The notes: generated by a model not told the origin, from the sequence alone. Counted from the first letter of the stretch, positions 28,480-41,557 are shown. The stretch: 64,000 nucleotides of DNA from Enchytraeus crypticus (GCA_905160935.1 CAJHZI010000447.1:2111001-2175000), one strand, 5' to 3'. Translations and numbers: made by a program.

Positions 28480-30250
28480 GTAAAGAGGTGAGATGGAGAT
28501 ACTGTCAAAAGGATATTAACATTTGGAGGTGAAGAAAGCTAACAAAAGTTTTGCATTTTTCTAATATAAGCCTTCCTTTTCCCTGTTGAATCCAATTTCG
28601 TATCAATCTCATTGTAATGCTTGTGTTGGCATGTGTCAAATTCTCTAAAATATCTGTGCCTTGTTGATAATTCCAGTTTTGTCGATAATCTCTTTATTTT
28701 GTTGTAATCCAATGTTGTATTTTTGTACTAATATTGTAAAGTAATGCCTTTTCTTTTAATTGAATATGTTGAAAGTATTGCCCATTATGAACTTTCAGTA
28801 ATAATATTGAATACTAGAATGGTAGTGTTTAATTTTTACTGTCTTTGTTTTTTTTGCAAAGCCCATTATGTCTACTTTTAATCGGAAATTAATTTGTAAT
28901 CGAATTAAATAATGTGTTTTCATCTATTGTAGATATGTATTGTAATCTAAATAAGTATTTTTTCTCTAAGTAGGTATTGTGCTCTAAATATATATTGTGC
29001 ACTAAATATATATTTTACTATTTACAGTATTTACTTAGAAGTATTGAACTCTAATACATATTGTACGTATTGTTCTAAGTATTGTATTAAGTATTATCAT
29101 GCTTCATTGCAAAGAATATACATGTATTATCTGCAGCTGATTACATTTTATTTGTAGTTTTAATTACTTGTAGTATGTATTTACTTAAAATGTCTATAAA
29201 AATGTCTATAAAATATGTTTGCTTAATATGTCTTAATAGGGGCCTATTGATTTTTCTGTAATCTGCATATACAGATTTACTAAGTATTAGTCTATCTCTT
29301 ACACTGTTCATGTAAGTATGAAAAGTTACGCTCTCCATTTAATTGATAAAACTTGGATTGAAACAGCTTAAAATTTTCATTATATTTTATTTATTAACGG
29401 TATTATTGAACATTTTTGTGACAATGTAAGAAATCCTATTAAATACTGAAGTACATTCTACTAACTAAAAATGCAACATCTTTTTTAATGTCGATTTAGC
29501 AATATTTGATATTTTAAATATTTGGCATATTTTTCTAGTGATATTTAGCAATATTTGATATTTCTAAACGTATAACTCAAGAAAGTCTGCGTTTCAGTAG
29601 TGTCAAATTATTTGATTGACTATTTTTAAATATAATTAATTAATTCAACAATTCTTTAATTATTTTAGGATAACTATATTTTTAGTTACAGTGTTTAATT
29701 TTTTATTTTCAGTTAAAATTTAAATTTAATTAAATTTAATTTGCTTTTCCTGCATTTTCTACTGATATTATTTGATTTGTAATAGATTTATTTCTCTACA
29801 ATTTGCTCAATATTTAAGCATACTTTTCATAGTATTGTTCAAGTTCTACATACTCAAAAGGGCAAATTTCCATCTAAATTGGTTTTAATTTTGGTTTCTG
29901 TATCATAAGATTCCATTTTTCAGGCAATTATAAATAGGCCTAAAATGATTTCAGTTTTTTATTTGATATCTATCAGTCAAACTTTAAAATTAATTAAATT
30001 TAAATTTGCTTTTCCTGCATTTTCTATTGATTTGTAATTGACTTATCTCTTTACAATTTGTCCAAGTCTTCAGCATACAATGTGTTCTACATAACTCATG
30101 AAGGCAAATTTACAGCTGAATTGGTTTTTTCGTTTCTAAATATAGCCATTCGAATTTTGGTTTCTGTATCATAAGATTCAATTTTTCTGGGAATTATAAA
30201 TTGACCTAAAAATTCCATAACTTCTGATGTACTTGTATTGTTTCAATAAT
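28480..30250. other. AT-rich intergenic sequence
   Basis: No coding exon seen. Two related AT-rich segments occur near 29690-29960 and 29975-30200 (both contain AAATTTGCTTTTCCTGCATT and TTTCTGTATCATAAGATTC), a local duplication. Confidence 0.55.
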
Positions 30251-30256
30251 GTCATT

Positions 30257-30304
<48 letters not shown>
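30257..30304. repeat. (TC)n microsatellite
   Basis: It abuts the GA-tail side of the SINE C2 copy that follows. Confidence 0.9.
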
Positions 30305-30306
<2 letters not shown>

Positions 30307-30570
30307 GTGTTCTGCCAAGTGGCAGGTGTCCAAGGTACATTTTCGTATTCATATGCTGCTTAAAGAGCACTACATTGATTAACTATTTTTAACCCTTCTT
30401 ATAAAAGGCTATGTACTATCCAATCCGTAATGAAGCTTACAGCTTGATAATAGTATGGCTTCTGAGGTGGTTTCCCGTTGCCTTCCTCAGTTCTTGCTCG
30501 GTCGCCTTTTACGACACGTGCATTTTACAGTTGACTTTTCATCAGTGTCCCGAACACAATCCGGATGACT
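30300..30570 (-). repeat. SINE family C2
   Basis: Homologous to 22540-22790; the reverse complement ends GGACACCTGCCACTTGGCAG then GA repeats. Confidence 0.65.
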
Positions 30571-31074
30571 AAATACCTGACTAAGCGAATTGAAAGTCAA
30601 TTTTCTGACTAGTCCCAGTGAAAGCTGCCTCAGTTTTACTAATGTCGATCAATGGAAACTTTAAGGAAGGCACGGAAAAATCTCGTCAAGTATTGGAATT
30701 TTAAAGAAGGCATTATTTAAGAAAAGACTAAGCATATTTGATGAAATTTTACTTGTTGGACTAGCCTACTTAATAAAAATAATTTATTGGACGATGAGAT
30801 ATAGGATTTTTATAAATTAAATTGTTCATTGAACAAATCATGTAGAATAAAGATAGATGTATTAGTATACTAAATATTATGTATCTTATGAGTAGAAGTC
30901 TAGAAAGAAAGTTTTTTATTCTTATTAACAATTTCAGCTTTTAAATAAAGACTACTAGAATCCAGCAGCAAGATGTTTAACCTATTGCAAGATTATTTTT
31001 ATTATCTTATCTATGTCTTATCGTTATTGATAACCTTGACTTGTGTCGGTCTTTAATTGTGTACTTGTCTTGTA

Positions 31075-31203
31075 TGACAATGTCATAGTACCTCAGTTAC
31101 TATCCTCATCATGATATTGTATGACAATATCATAGTACCTCTGTTACTATCCTCATCATGATATTGTATGACAATATCATAGTACCTCAAGTACTATCCT
31201 CAT
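31075..31203. repeat. ~55-bp tandem repeat, three units
   Basis: Units contain TGTATGACAATATCATAGTA and ACTATCCTCATCATGATAT, followed by a T20 run at 31207. Confidence 0.85.
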
Positions 31204-31359
31204 CCGTTTTTTTTTTTTTTTTTCGTAGTCATTCAATTAAATTAATTGCTAAGATTGTTGCTATTGACAGCTAATTGCATAGTTTCTGTTCTATTCGAAT
31301 GGCCTATTACAATTGGACTATTCTGCTGTCCACTCTTTCAAACACTGATTCTGGCTGGA

Positions 31360-31470
31360 GTACCGAACGAACAGCAAGCCTGCCTGAAAGCAGGAGGTCA
31401 TCGGCTCGAATCCCAGCCAGACCGTCTCTAACAGTATATCATGTGATATTGAAGCAGACGTCAAACTAAC
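31360..31470 (+). repeat. Possible tRNA-derived SINE fragment
   Basis: AGCAAGCCTGCCTGAAAGCAGGAGGTCATCGGCTCGAATCCC looks like a tRNA T-arm region; no full cloverleaf. Confidence 0.4.
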
Positions 31471-31977
31471 GTAACAATTTTTTTCTATGAAGTCATTGCT
31501 GTCAGGTAACCGTTCATAGCAATTACCGCTTAGATGAATGTTGCCCATTATTATTTCATTTTTCCCTTTGTAATATCAATTTCATTAATTTCAGTAATTT
31601 CAATTTCTTTCATTTAAGATTATTTATGATGTGCCATTCTAAGTGCAAACGTGTGAATTTTCCTAACTCTGATGTCAAATTTAGTACGGCCTTAATATTT
31701 AATAACATTGGCAGTTTTGCCTAATTAATTGCTGCTGAAACTGATTCTTTGGGCATATGTTTTCTGAATTTATACAGGAGTCTTTATTATATTCCATCAT
31801 CTTTATTTTAAAATGCGCAAAAACGTTAATCTTATGCTATAATTTATACAAATAAATAGTGTTAGAAGACATCCTAGGTAGAATACTCCTAAAAATATAT
31901 TTTAGCTAGAAATGTAGTTAACTAAATAGTGTAGTTACTTTCTCTAGTTAAATTTCAAGTAAATTTTATATGTTCCT

Positions 31978-32117
31978 ACTGGCTGGAGCCAGTGGCGAAG
32001 TCGGTAAGTTACTCGACCGCGGATTAGTAGGTGCGGGTTCAAATCCTGGGCTCGCCCGTCACTGACATCGCTTTCGAGTGAGGAAACCGACGTTAACCTT
32101 AGCTTTACCAGCTTTTT
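31978..32117 (+). repeat. SINE family A, full length
   Basis: TGGCTGGAGCCAGTGGCGAAG to TTAGCTTTACCAGCTTTTT with GGTTCAAATCC; the clearest plus-strand copy. Confidence 0.85.
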
Positions 32118-32599
32118 ATATTAATTATTCCTCACTACTGCAATTCTCGAACTTTATTAAACAAGTGTTCACTTTTGCAGTGTACATACGTGTATTTTGA
32201 TTTTGGCTCTGCATTGTTTAATGAACTTTCGATTTATTAAATGAACAGTTTTAGTACTGTTCGAAGTTGTGATGGACGACGTTGTCACTTTAATTGCATT
32301 GTTTATTTGTTGCTGTTGTTGTTACTTCGAGCGCCTTTGTGTCGTCACTTGTATATCCGCTTTCAATCGACATTTCTATCATAACGAAGGCAACATTCAT
32401 ACCAAAATCTGAGTGATATTATTATAGTACAGAGAACGGAATTAACAGCAAAGGATCGTACAAAAAATTTATGTAACTTTTTTATCATTTTCCATGAATG
32501 TCTTTCTATTCGTTTCGTTAAATGCTGATGATATTTTAGCTGAAGAATTCATAGCTTGTGAACCTTTAAAGTATTCTATTTTGTAACTTTTAGATGTTT

Positions 32600-32762
32600 T
32601 ATGGCCTAGATCTCTGAGGCGTAGACCTTTGAGGCCTGGATCTCTGAGGTCTTGATCTCTGAGGCCTAGATCTCTGAGGCCTGGATCTCTGAGACCTTGA
32701 TCTCTGAGGCCTAGATCTCTAAGGCCTAGATCTCTGAGGACTAGATCTCTGAGGCCTGGATC
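32600..32762. repeat. 15-bp tandem repeat (GAGGCCTAGATCTCT)
   Basis: About ten units with small changes; BglII-like and StuI-like palindromes recur in every unit. Confidence 0.9.
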
Positions 32763-33395
32763 GAGATTAACGTCAATTTCTCTTACTAATACAGGATTAA
32801 AGTCAGGATTAAAAACATCTAAATTATCCGTTAAATGTAGTATCAGGGTTTTTGAAGTTTCTGGATTTCATTCACTGGATCATTATATTGAAGTCTCAGA
32901 GTATCACACACTTCATTATTCATACAATGTTAATATAGAATGCTTCATTAAATGTGCAATCATGTACTAGAGACATTGCAAATTTAAGGATTAAGTTATC
33001 CTTAGGCCTACTTACTGGTTAATCCCATTAATTGCCTCCGAAAGCCAGAATTGAGGTTAAATCTATTTTTTGTAGAATAGCATGAGGTGTGTATGCCAGT
33101 GAAGCACACATGTTAACAACTTGATGATCCTATCGCATGGTGCCTTAATCTGCTATTGATTTATAGTTACTGATGCTATTAATGCTATTAACGTTTTTGC
33201 GTATTGAACTAATTGAGCCGTTTATATCTCTACAAGTTCTATGCTACATTATTTGCTTTCATTGTTTAGCTGATGTAAATATAGTGTCATATTCTATCTG
33301 ACTTTGCGTTCATTGTTTCTTATTACATTTTCTTACCGCCAGTACTGAGTCTTTGAGACGCAATATACGTGTGTTGTGTATGTGTACTGTGTGTG
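32763..33395. other. Intergenic, nothing recognised
   Basis: AT-rich sequence without exon or repeat match. Confidence 0.5.
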
Positions 33396-33396
33396 C

Positions 33397-33399
<3 letters not shown>

Positions 33400-33462
<63 letters not shown>
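33400..33462. repeat. (TA)n microsatellite
   Basis: About 60 bp. Confidence 0.95.
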
Positions 33463-33467
<5 letters not shown>

Positions 33468-33750
33468 CATCATCATCATCTTCCCTTGAATCCCAGTTTA
33501 ACCAGGGTCAGGATACAAATAGACTGTCTGAAATCCTCTCTGTCCTACACCACACCACCAGCCAATCCCCTATTTGATACTTTCCATTCGTTTAAATTTT
33601 GTAGCAATTTCTGGAGCCTAGGCGCTCATCAACCGAATGCCGTTTCTGACGTTGGTATGGATCTTAGTGCTTTAGTCGCCTTCTACGACAAGTGCAGTCA
33701 ACGGTTGGTCAATTCTTCAAATAACCCGGACACAACACGGGAATATATAT
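33463..33750 (-). repeat. SINE family C1
   Basis: On the minus strand: head with GACCAACCGTTGACTGCACT, then the LINE-like module, then (GAT)n at 33463-33480. Full-length partner of 25058. Confidence 0.75.
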
Positions 33751-33788
33751 ATATATATATATATAATTATTATATATATATATAAACT

Positions 33789-33828
<40 letters not shown>

Positions 33829-33881
33829 ACCTCATCGTCTTCCCTGTAATCCCAGTTTTAACTAGTCGGGATACAAATAGT
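33744..33881. repeat. (TA)n blocks followed by a SINE C1 tail fragment
   Basis: TA runs to 33826, then the minus-strand tail of family C1 (CATCGTCTTCCCTGTAATCCC). Confidence 0.8.
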
Positions 33882-33999
33882 AGTAGTAGTAGTACATATG
33901 TTTATTTAATAGTATTCAAGCACGAAAAATTGTGAAAGCAGACAAATCAACAGTTCAAAGTGTGAATCAACATAACTTCCTCATTTGTAACTATTTGAG

Positions 34000-34620
34000 T
34001 CCAGGTAATCCTATCCATTCTTTTCCATATCCACATTTCCAATGCCTCTAGTTTCCTGATATCTTCCTTCCTTAAGATCCATGTTTTACATTCATTCATT
34101 CGTGGCCCAAACGAAGGTTTTCACTATCTTTATCTTTGTGTCTTTCTTTAGACTTTTTGTCAAGAGAACAATTTTTTACCAAATTACCTATTGCCTCTTT
34201 TGCATGTGGAATTCTCGCATTTCCTATCATCGGTTTTAGTATGATCCAAGTATTTGAGACTCCTTTCTTGTTCCAATTTCGTACCATTTATTGTGATATT
34301 AACTTCACCTTTCTTACTGGACACTCATCACTTTTATCTCTTCGATGTTAATCTTCATACTATATCTCAATGCCGTATCATTCAGCCTATCCATTATCTT
34401 CTGCAGTCCAGTCTCGCTGCTCGCTTCCATTCCTAGGTCATCTGAAAATCGTACATCTTATAACAATTTTCCTCCTCCGTATTACTTTTCAGTGGCTTCC
34501 TCTATCATTGCCTCAGTTTAAATGTTAAACAGCAGCGAAATTATCCAACTTTGTCTTCCTCCACGTCCTATTTCACCTTCTTCAGAGTATTCTTGTTGGA
34601 TTTTGATTACTACTCTTGGG
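34000..34620 (-). mobile_element. Non-LTR retrotransposon family 1 fragment
   Basis: Reverse complement of the region homologous to about 57360-58010 of the longer copy, including the stretch around the FADD box and IMDRLNDTA-like region. Many indels. Confidence 0.7.
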
Positions 34621-34971
34621 TTGGGATATTTACAATTTATGGATTGGGATGATGAATATTAGTGGATTGGGGATGATGAAGATCTATGGATTGACAGAGT
34701 CGATGAATTAATATATTAATAGATTGCAGGATTGATGGAGATGATGAAGATTGATGAAACGCAGATGATGAAGATTGATTGATATTTATTTTTTGACTAG
34801 AGTGTCAGTGGATGTTAGAACGGATGTGGAACGAATTGAATTATTTTGTGATGTCGTCGTTTAATAACGATACATTTCATGTGTGTTTTGTGTATATCAT
34901 GTGATGATAGAGGTGTTTTTAGAAATGATTACGCCCAATGTGCTTATAGATATGTAAACATGCACACATTT
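34621..34971. other. Intergenic; ATGATGAAGAT-rich patch
   Basis: Loosely repeated GATGATGAAGATTGATG-like words, no gene. Confidence 0.45.
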
Positions 34972-35195
34972 TAGTGAAATGATCAACTATGTTGATGTCT
35001 ATCACTTTTTAACACCTCATATTTAAATCGTTAGGCAATTTATTCCATTTTCCTTGTAACCAGTCCAGTGAGTGTCCGAGATTTTACTCTCAGATCAGCG
35101 CGGCTGGGATTCGAATCCACGGGGATTCAATTCACCTCAAGATCTGTCATTTAAAACTTTATGACGTTACCCTTACGCTATTAAGACATTCGAAT
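34972..35195 (-). repeat. SINE family B
   Basis: Same order as 23297; the internal GATTCGAATCCACGG core is slightly diverged. Confidence 0.8.
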
Positions 35196-35229
35196 AATAA
35201 ATAGATACGGTTTAATAATAATAATAATA

Positions 35230-36200
35230 ATAAATAGATACGGTTTGATACACTGCTATTTCAAACCATTGTGGTTTCCGTACCGCTAGTGCCTGTCCGA
35301 GATAGTCCGATGACAAGATACTATAGAAGTAGACCTAAATGTTTAGACTTTGATAAGGTCTAAATTGACGACGAGATTTCATGATACCTATTGGATAATA
35401 AACTACCTACAGGACGACAGGCTCACCTATTTTTTAATCTTTACTGAAGTATAAGAACTTAAGTAGGTCTTGAAGCAAAGTATGGCCTATGTGATAATCG
35501 CGCTCAATGGTAATTATGCTTGTACCCATAAAATATATTATCAATAATATTAAGCATGTAAATCTAAAAAATCATAACGCTGCGTATTTGCTCCTACTAT
35601 CTAAAACTGTAAATTTTATAGGACAAGTAGGTCTAATATACGTACTTAATGATAATATCCTTACAGTATCTTCGAGTAGACAATTATAAAACGATAAGAA
35701 AGATTGTATTAGACTTAAAATGCTAAGCGGTATCTAGTGATCTCATGTGCTACCCGCCTCCCATACGAAATCCTATGTAAGAATGTGAAGATAGCATTAG
35801 CAACTGTCCCTAAGCTACTCGGTTATATCAATGTGGAACGAAAAACGATTATTGAAGAATGTGAAACTTTGCACATTCATATTGTGATAGTAGTGTAATT
35901 GTACAAAATCGCAGAAGACTATGTCAGAAGTTTAAAAGAAATTTGCCCTTGATAAAAAATCTATTACAGCCTCTGATTAAGGTTAGGAGAAACGCAGGGA
36001 AACACCATTCCACAAGCTCTCTTTTTTTCTAAGATGCGCTCCCCTTCTAAGGACCCGCACTAATGACCTGTAAATACATTACGGCAGCCGAAAAATGCTA
36101 ATCGTTCCACTCGCTCTAAAAATTTTCTTTATCCGCTGACTTCAGCCACTATTTCACTATTTAAACGCTATGAGTAACCACAGTGACACAGTCCCTTAGT
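35230..36200. other. Intergenic, nothing recognised
   Basis: Open frames here are short and lack splice-site support. Confidence 0.5.
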
Positions 36201-36202
36201 AA

Positions 36203-36342
36203 TAGCTAGTGAGGCTTATGTTAACTTCAGTTTCCTCACTCGAAAGCGCTGTCAGTAACGGGAGAGCCCATCATTTGAATCCCGATCATGCTGATCCGCG
36301 GTCGATTTTCTTACTGACATCGCCACTGGTTCCAGCAAGTGA
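36203..36342 (-). repeat. SINE family A
   Basis: Diverged but complete, from GTTAACTTCAGTTTCCTCAC to GCCACTGGTTCCAGC. Confidence 0.75.
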
Positions 36343-36488
36343 TGTAATGTGACGTTGTGGGGACCTGAGAGAATGAAATCTTTAAAATGATGAGATGTTG
36401 AGAACTGTTGCTAGGTGTCATAAAATCTCTCTAAAAGTTTATATATCTGCTCTTAGGCCTTTACGTCTCTCTCCTATTTTCTTTTAGG

Positions 36489-36610
36489 TTGAACCGGTAG
36501 CAGGTTGGAAAACTGTTCGATTGGGGATCAGTGGGTGCATGGTTCCAATTTAGTGCGAGAGTAGGCCTACTGACTTTGAAGCATGAAACTAACATTAAGT
36601 TAAGCTTTCC
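36489..36610 (+). repeat. Diverged SINE family A
   Basis: GATCAGTGGGTGCATGGTTCC and GAAACTAACATTAAGTTAAGC remain recognisable. Confidence 0.5.
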
Positions 36611-36840
36611 TCTCGCTTTGGCGCGAAATGTAATATTATTTAAACATATGTGTATTATTCTTGAAAGTTGTTCATTCACAACTTCTTCAAAATGGTCCAA
36701 ATAATACACAGTGGTCTCAAAAATATCAATTATGACCAAAATCTTAGAGAACAAGATCACAAGACCAGAACCTTAAGAACCAAGACCGGGAAAACCCGGT
36801 CTCAAGCGATCTTGGGACCAAGACCAAGTCTCGAGGACTA

Positions 36841-36921
36841 CAACATACATATATACATACATACATACATACATACATACATACATACATACATACATAC
36901 ATACATACATACATACATACA
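36841..36921. repeat. (ATAC)n microsatellite
   Basis: About 19 tetranucleotide units. Confidence 0.95.
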
Positions 36922-37497
36922 TTATCAGTCAACGTGGAGATAAACTACTCGCCTACGAACAGTGACCGAACCATTTAAAGTCTAATAAATACAGTGCTGT
37001 AGACTTTTGTGTATATTATCTGACAATATGAACAGATAGCCCAAAAATCTGAGTGCAAAAATTGTATTTGGTTTAGATGTCACTAGATAGCACGAGAAGA
37101 CTACTATCATCTACGCGGTTTTTAAAGTGATTTCGTGACGAGATTAATTGCTATCGCAATATATGTTTTATCTTATATTGCTTTAGCTAATATCTGCCAT
37201 TTATGATTTTTATCTAATAATTACTATTACTGGTTCAACTTATTCACTAATTGTAACTGATAATTTATTATTGTATATGATTTTGATTCCTGTCTTTCCC
37301 CCATAATTTCTCCTCTCTCTTTCTCTCTACCTATCCATCCATCAATCAATCTAGCCGCCTGTCCATCCGTCCGTTCTTTTATCTCATCCATCACTCCATC
37401 CATCTAAAATGTTAATTTGCACTTCATCCATAACTGATACAAGGAAACACGTACATGTACTTATTTATTTAAATTATTGGAATTCTTCCTAATTTAA

Positions 37498-37627
37498 AGC
37501 TAAATTATGTTAACGCCAGTTTCCTTATTCGAAAGCGATGTCAGTGACGGGCGAGCCCAGGATTTGAACCCCGCACATACTGATCCGCAGTCAAATACAT
37601 GTATCTTACCGTCATCGCCAGTGGCAA
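37498..37627 (-). repeat. SINE family A with a short inverted second 5' end
   Basis: A complete copy followed directly by GCCAGTGGCAATGTCGGTAAGAT in the opposite sense, giving a small palindrome at 37608-37642. Confidence 0.75.
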
Positions 37628-37775
37628 TGTCGGTAAGATATTCGATAACATTTGTCTAAACTGGAGACTAATACTTTTTATAATCGGTGGAACCGATCTT
37701 AATAGTTGCTCTATATATGAATTTTTTGTAACAAGCAATTTTCATACTGTTACGCTTCATAAAATCCCGTTGTAT

Positions 37776-37950
37776 TGCCCGTGTTGTGTGCAAGGACACT
37801 GAAGAATAGACCAACCGTTAAATGCACGTGTCGTAAGAGGCGACAAAGCAATAACGGAGAGAGACAACGGAAAAACTCCTATAAACTTCAGAAGCCATAT
37901 TTCTTCCAAGCTATAAGCTACATGAGATGTGAATAAGGCAGCGACGTATG
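37776..37950 (+). repeat. SINE family C head
   Basis: GACCAACCGTTAAATGCACG and TGTCGTAAGAGGCGAC; continues in the C2 manner. Confidence 0.65.
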
Positions 37951-38530
37951 GTATGAATAAGGCAGTGATGGGAACAAAATTGTTTTCAAAATTGAAAATA
38001 CTATTTGGTTTTCTATTTTCAAAATACTTTTTAAGAGTATTTTCAAAATTAAAAAAAATACTTTTAACAAATATTTGGAAGATTTCAAAATACTATCAAA
38101 CTCCTTTATTATACTTTTAATTTAAATTTAGTTTTCTTAAGTCTTATTCCTCCAATCTGAAAACTTAAAAAAACGTATTACTAGTGAAATGTGGAAGCTT
38201 CTTTTTGTTTTTTAGTTGTTCTACAGGAGCCGTGGAGCCTATTACTAGCATATTTTAATTAAATAACCTTGATCTTAAATAATGAAATTTTATTTTGAAT
38301 TAATTACGATCTAAACTGGAAAATTCGAAAGCAACATTTCACATCTATATTAGTTTGACCTTATTTTTATGTATGATCTGCTAACAAAACTGTAAATTAT
38401 GGAAGAATAACCACTGAGCCCACATTTATTTTAGAAGCTTAATTCTGCTTCAACGTGTTAACAATACAGTTTACAATATTGGTTCCAGTTAAATATACAT
38501 GTAGAATCATGTGATGGTTGCTAATGTAAA

Positions 38531-38683
38531 CAGCTAAAGCTAATGCTAATGTCAGTTTCCTCACTGGAAAGCTATGTCAGTGACGGGCAAGCCCATGAAC
38601 CCCGCATATACTGATCCGCGGTCGAGTGTCTTACCGACTTCGCTACTGGCTCCAGCCAGTGGCGAAGTCGGTAAGATACTCGA
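38531..38683 (-). repeat. SINE family A plus head-to-head 5' end of another copy
   Basis: A minus-strand copy ending CTGGCTCCAGCCAGTGGCG is followed by plus-strand CGAAGTCGGTAAGATACTCG. The junction is a perfect 46-bp palindrome apart from one or two bases. Confidence 0.75.
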
Positions 38684-38869
38684 TCATGCATGTGTAGATG
38701 GTAGGGTAGATCATGCATGATATATATACATCTACATCTATGTTAAACTCTGATGAATGCTCATCCCCAACAGCGCTTAAGCCGTCCCTGATCTAGTGCT
38801 TTATTAAAGGTATTTCATATATTCAGGTAGTCCTCTATGCATCTACCAGGTCCTCTAAGTTAATTACTC

Positions 38870-39215
38870 TAGAGTCTAGAGCGACCTAGCATTCTTTCTC
38901 ACAGTAAGCTCTCTAAGCGCTCTTTCCAACTCACTGCTCCTTATATCTGGAATTCTCTACTTTTCACTTTGCGCACCCCCTCATCTTCACCTGATCATCC
39001 TTTCCTTCTGTATGAACAGTTTCATAGACGGTTGAAAGCTTTTCTCTTTGACCTCTCCTACTCAACCATTGCACAAGAACTGAGACCAACACGTAAACCT
39101 CCATTCCACTAGTACCTTCCTCGGGCTAACTTATCAGATTTTGGCTTGCACCGTTTTTGGACCCACACTCAGCTCATCGGATTGGTTTTGGTACCATATT
39201 GTTCAGTGTTGTCAT
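38870..39215 (+). mobile_element. CR1/L2-like LINE fragment (ORF2 C-terminus)
   Basis: It translates to SSKLSKRSFQLTAPYIWNSL, then FHRRLKAFLFDLSY, the usual end of CR1/L2-type ORF2. Related fragments are at 53370-53960 and 58675-58925. Confidence 0.65.
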
Positions 39216-40045
39216 GAAGAGAGAGATATGTGTTTTTATAATAGCATCAACACCAAATTACTGGCAAATCCAAATAGAAATAAACCTTTAAACGAAATAA
39301 AATAAAAAATTCCCAGAAAAACAGGGTATCAAACAGTTGGTAAATACTAGAACAACGGCCGTCAGGGAAGATGAAAATACAAATACAAATAATGATACAA
39401 ATCTTATCTAGCTGACCACCGTCTATAACTATATTAGTGTTATGCAAAATCAACTGAAATGCACACTTATATCAGAATTAATGAACAAACTAAAAAAAGA
39501 AAATAAATTACAACTTAATCTGATTAGAAAGCAGTTAGCTAAGTAACAATTCTATCTGGAAATTTACACACAAAAACGAAATTATAGAAATTTACCAACC
39601 ATCAAACAATATACATTTGTGCCGTTTAGTGAATTCACCTAGAGACCTCGAACTGCGGATATCAGGAGGTATTTGGTTCGAAGAATTGATACACATAATT
39701 ATAGGCATAGGATTTTAAAAATTCGGAAGTTGTTCTAGCACACAAATATTTGGTCTCGGAGAGCCTTGTTTGGACGAAAAGTAGCACTCTCATACTGCAG
39801 TTGTTGTTGCTGTTGTTCAACATATTAAATTATGATAGGCTAAAGGAAAATTAAAGACAGCCTATTAGAAGAAATATAAGGAAAATCAAAATGTATTCAA
39901 TCAACTGTCTGATATAATGGGTTTGTCAGGCTGTTCAGGCATACTGGATTTTTTGTGGTGGTTCCATCTATTGCTTTTGTAACTTAGCCTTCTGACTAAT
40001 CCCAAGCTTTGTCTTTGCAATATAATACAGATATAAATTTTCTTA
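39216..40045. other. Intergenic, nothing recognised
   Basis: AT-rich; no supported exon. Confidence 0.5.
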
Positions 40046-40049
40046 ATTG

Positions 40050-40235
40050 ATAGATTTGTATGCATAGCTGGATGCTAAGCTAGAGAGAGGTAGACCACAA
40101 TCGGCAATTAAGAAGGACATTAGAAATAGGGGATTGACTGATGATATGGTGTGGAGCAGAGAGGACTGGAGAAAGTCTATTCGTATCCCGACCATGGTTA
40201 AACTGGGATTTAAGGGAAGGTGGTGATGATGATGA
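40050..40235 (+). mobile_element. LINE ORF2 3' end with (GAT) tail
   Basis: It reads like the C-terminus of a non-LTR ORF2: an RERGRPQ-type stretch, then NRGLTDDMVW and WRKSIRIPTMVKLGFKGR, then GGTGATGATGATG. The second half is the same sequence that forms the tail of SINE family C1. Confidence 0.65.
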
Positions 40236-40239
40236 AAGA

Positions 40240-40935
40240 TTCTTATGCATAGTAAGCTATATAGTATATATATATATATATATATATAGTTGGGTAGGCC
40301 TATGTTGTTATTGCATTAGTGTTTGCAATAATTGAGCAATTCAACTATCGAACAATCAATTAATAAATCGATTCGACTCGAAAGATTAGATAGTGGAAAT
40401 GCTATTGCCTATTAATTATATGAATCACATTCATTTGATATAGTACATGACTGATACCAATATATTGCCTGACTTTCACTGTACAAATATTTTGTCAGCT
40501 AATTAGAAGATAATTGATCTTCATTTTATCATAGAGCCTCTAAATTGATAGCGGTTATATCGGTTGACAAATTCTTCATTGTTGTTGATAAGGCGCGTCG
40601 TAGACAATAATATTGGTTTACTGATGTCAAATAATTCAGTTATAGATATTGTGCTTTAACGATTACTATCAAATTGGTAATGGCTTGTGGTAGTAATTTT
40701 TAACTAACTTATTTAATTACGTTTAAGTTCGTAGCTACTAAGATTACCTACTATTAGGTAACTATTATGGTTACTAGATATTATACATTTCCTGAACTTT
40801 CAAACGACACGCAAAACAGAACGAAAACACACTTTTTACACGAAGTAGAATAAGTTTAAATATAACGGAACGAATAAACCTACGTATTTGCAACTGAATA
40901 CATCTTCAATTTGTCTAAGTCATCAGCGGTTATTC
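40240..40935. other. Intergenic with a short (TA)n at 40264-40288
   Basis: No gene or dispersed repeat recognised. Confidence 0.5.
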
Positions 40936-40941
40936 GCAGTT

Positions 40942-41076
40942 TGGCTGGAGACAGTGGCGATGTCGGTAAGATACTCGACCACGGATCAGTATTGATCGGG
41001 GTTCAAATCCTAGGCTCGCCCGTCACTGACATCGATTTCGAGTGAGGAAACTGATATTAACTTTAGTTTTTTTTAC
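40942..41076 (+). repeat. SINE family A
   Basis: TGGCTGGAGACAGTGGCGATG, GGTTCAAATCC, end ATTAACTTTAGTTTT. Confidence 0.8.
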
Positions 41077-41154
41077 CAATTATGTCATCACATAGAACAG
41101 CCGTTCAATGCACGTTACATAAGAGGCGACAAAACAGAAGACAACTAGAAGAAA

Positions 41155-41345
41155 TAGAAAATAGAAATAAAAGAAATAATAACAAAAATAATAAACATAA
41201 AAATAAATAATAAAGAAATAATAAAAGAAAAGAAATAATTAAGAAATAATAAAAATAAATAATAAAATTAAATAATAATGATAAAAATAATTAAAGAATA
41301 AAAATAATAAAGAAATAATAATAAAAGAAAAAAGAAATAGAAAAC
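41155..41345. repeat. A-rich (AAATAAT)n low-complexity block
   Basis: Loosely repeated AGAAATAATAA words. Confidence 0.85.
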
Positions 41346-41435
41346 TAAGCTGAAGAAGGCAATGCGAAATCATCTTAGCCTCTTTCCTAAGCTAATGGTT
41401 GCACTCAAGTCCATGCTAATGCTTAGACTAAACGC

Positions 41436-41469
41436 TTGGCTGGAGCCAGTGGCGAAGTCGGTAAGATAC
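41436..41469 (+). repeat. 5' fragment of SINE family A
   Basis: Only TTGGCTGGAGCCAGTGGCGA plus AGTCGGTAAGATAC is present. Confidence 0.75.
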
Positions 41470-41557
41470 AAAGTATTAAAAAGCATTTACAAAGTATTAC
41501 TGAAACAAATAGTATTTTAAAATTAAAATAACAATAATATTATCATTATCTAAATAG

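Noticed and set aside
33353-33785. Frames rich in IYIYIY and HHHH
   Set aside because: Translation of (TA)n and (CAT)n microsatellites.
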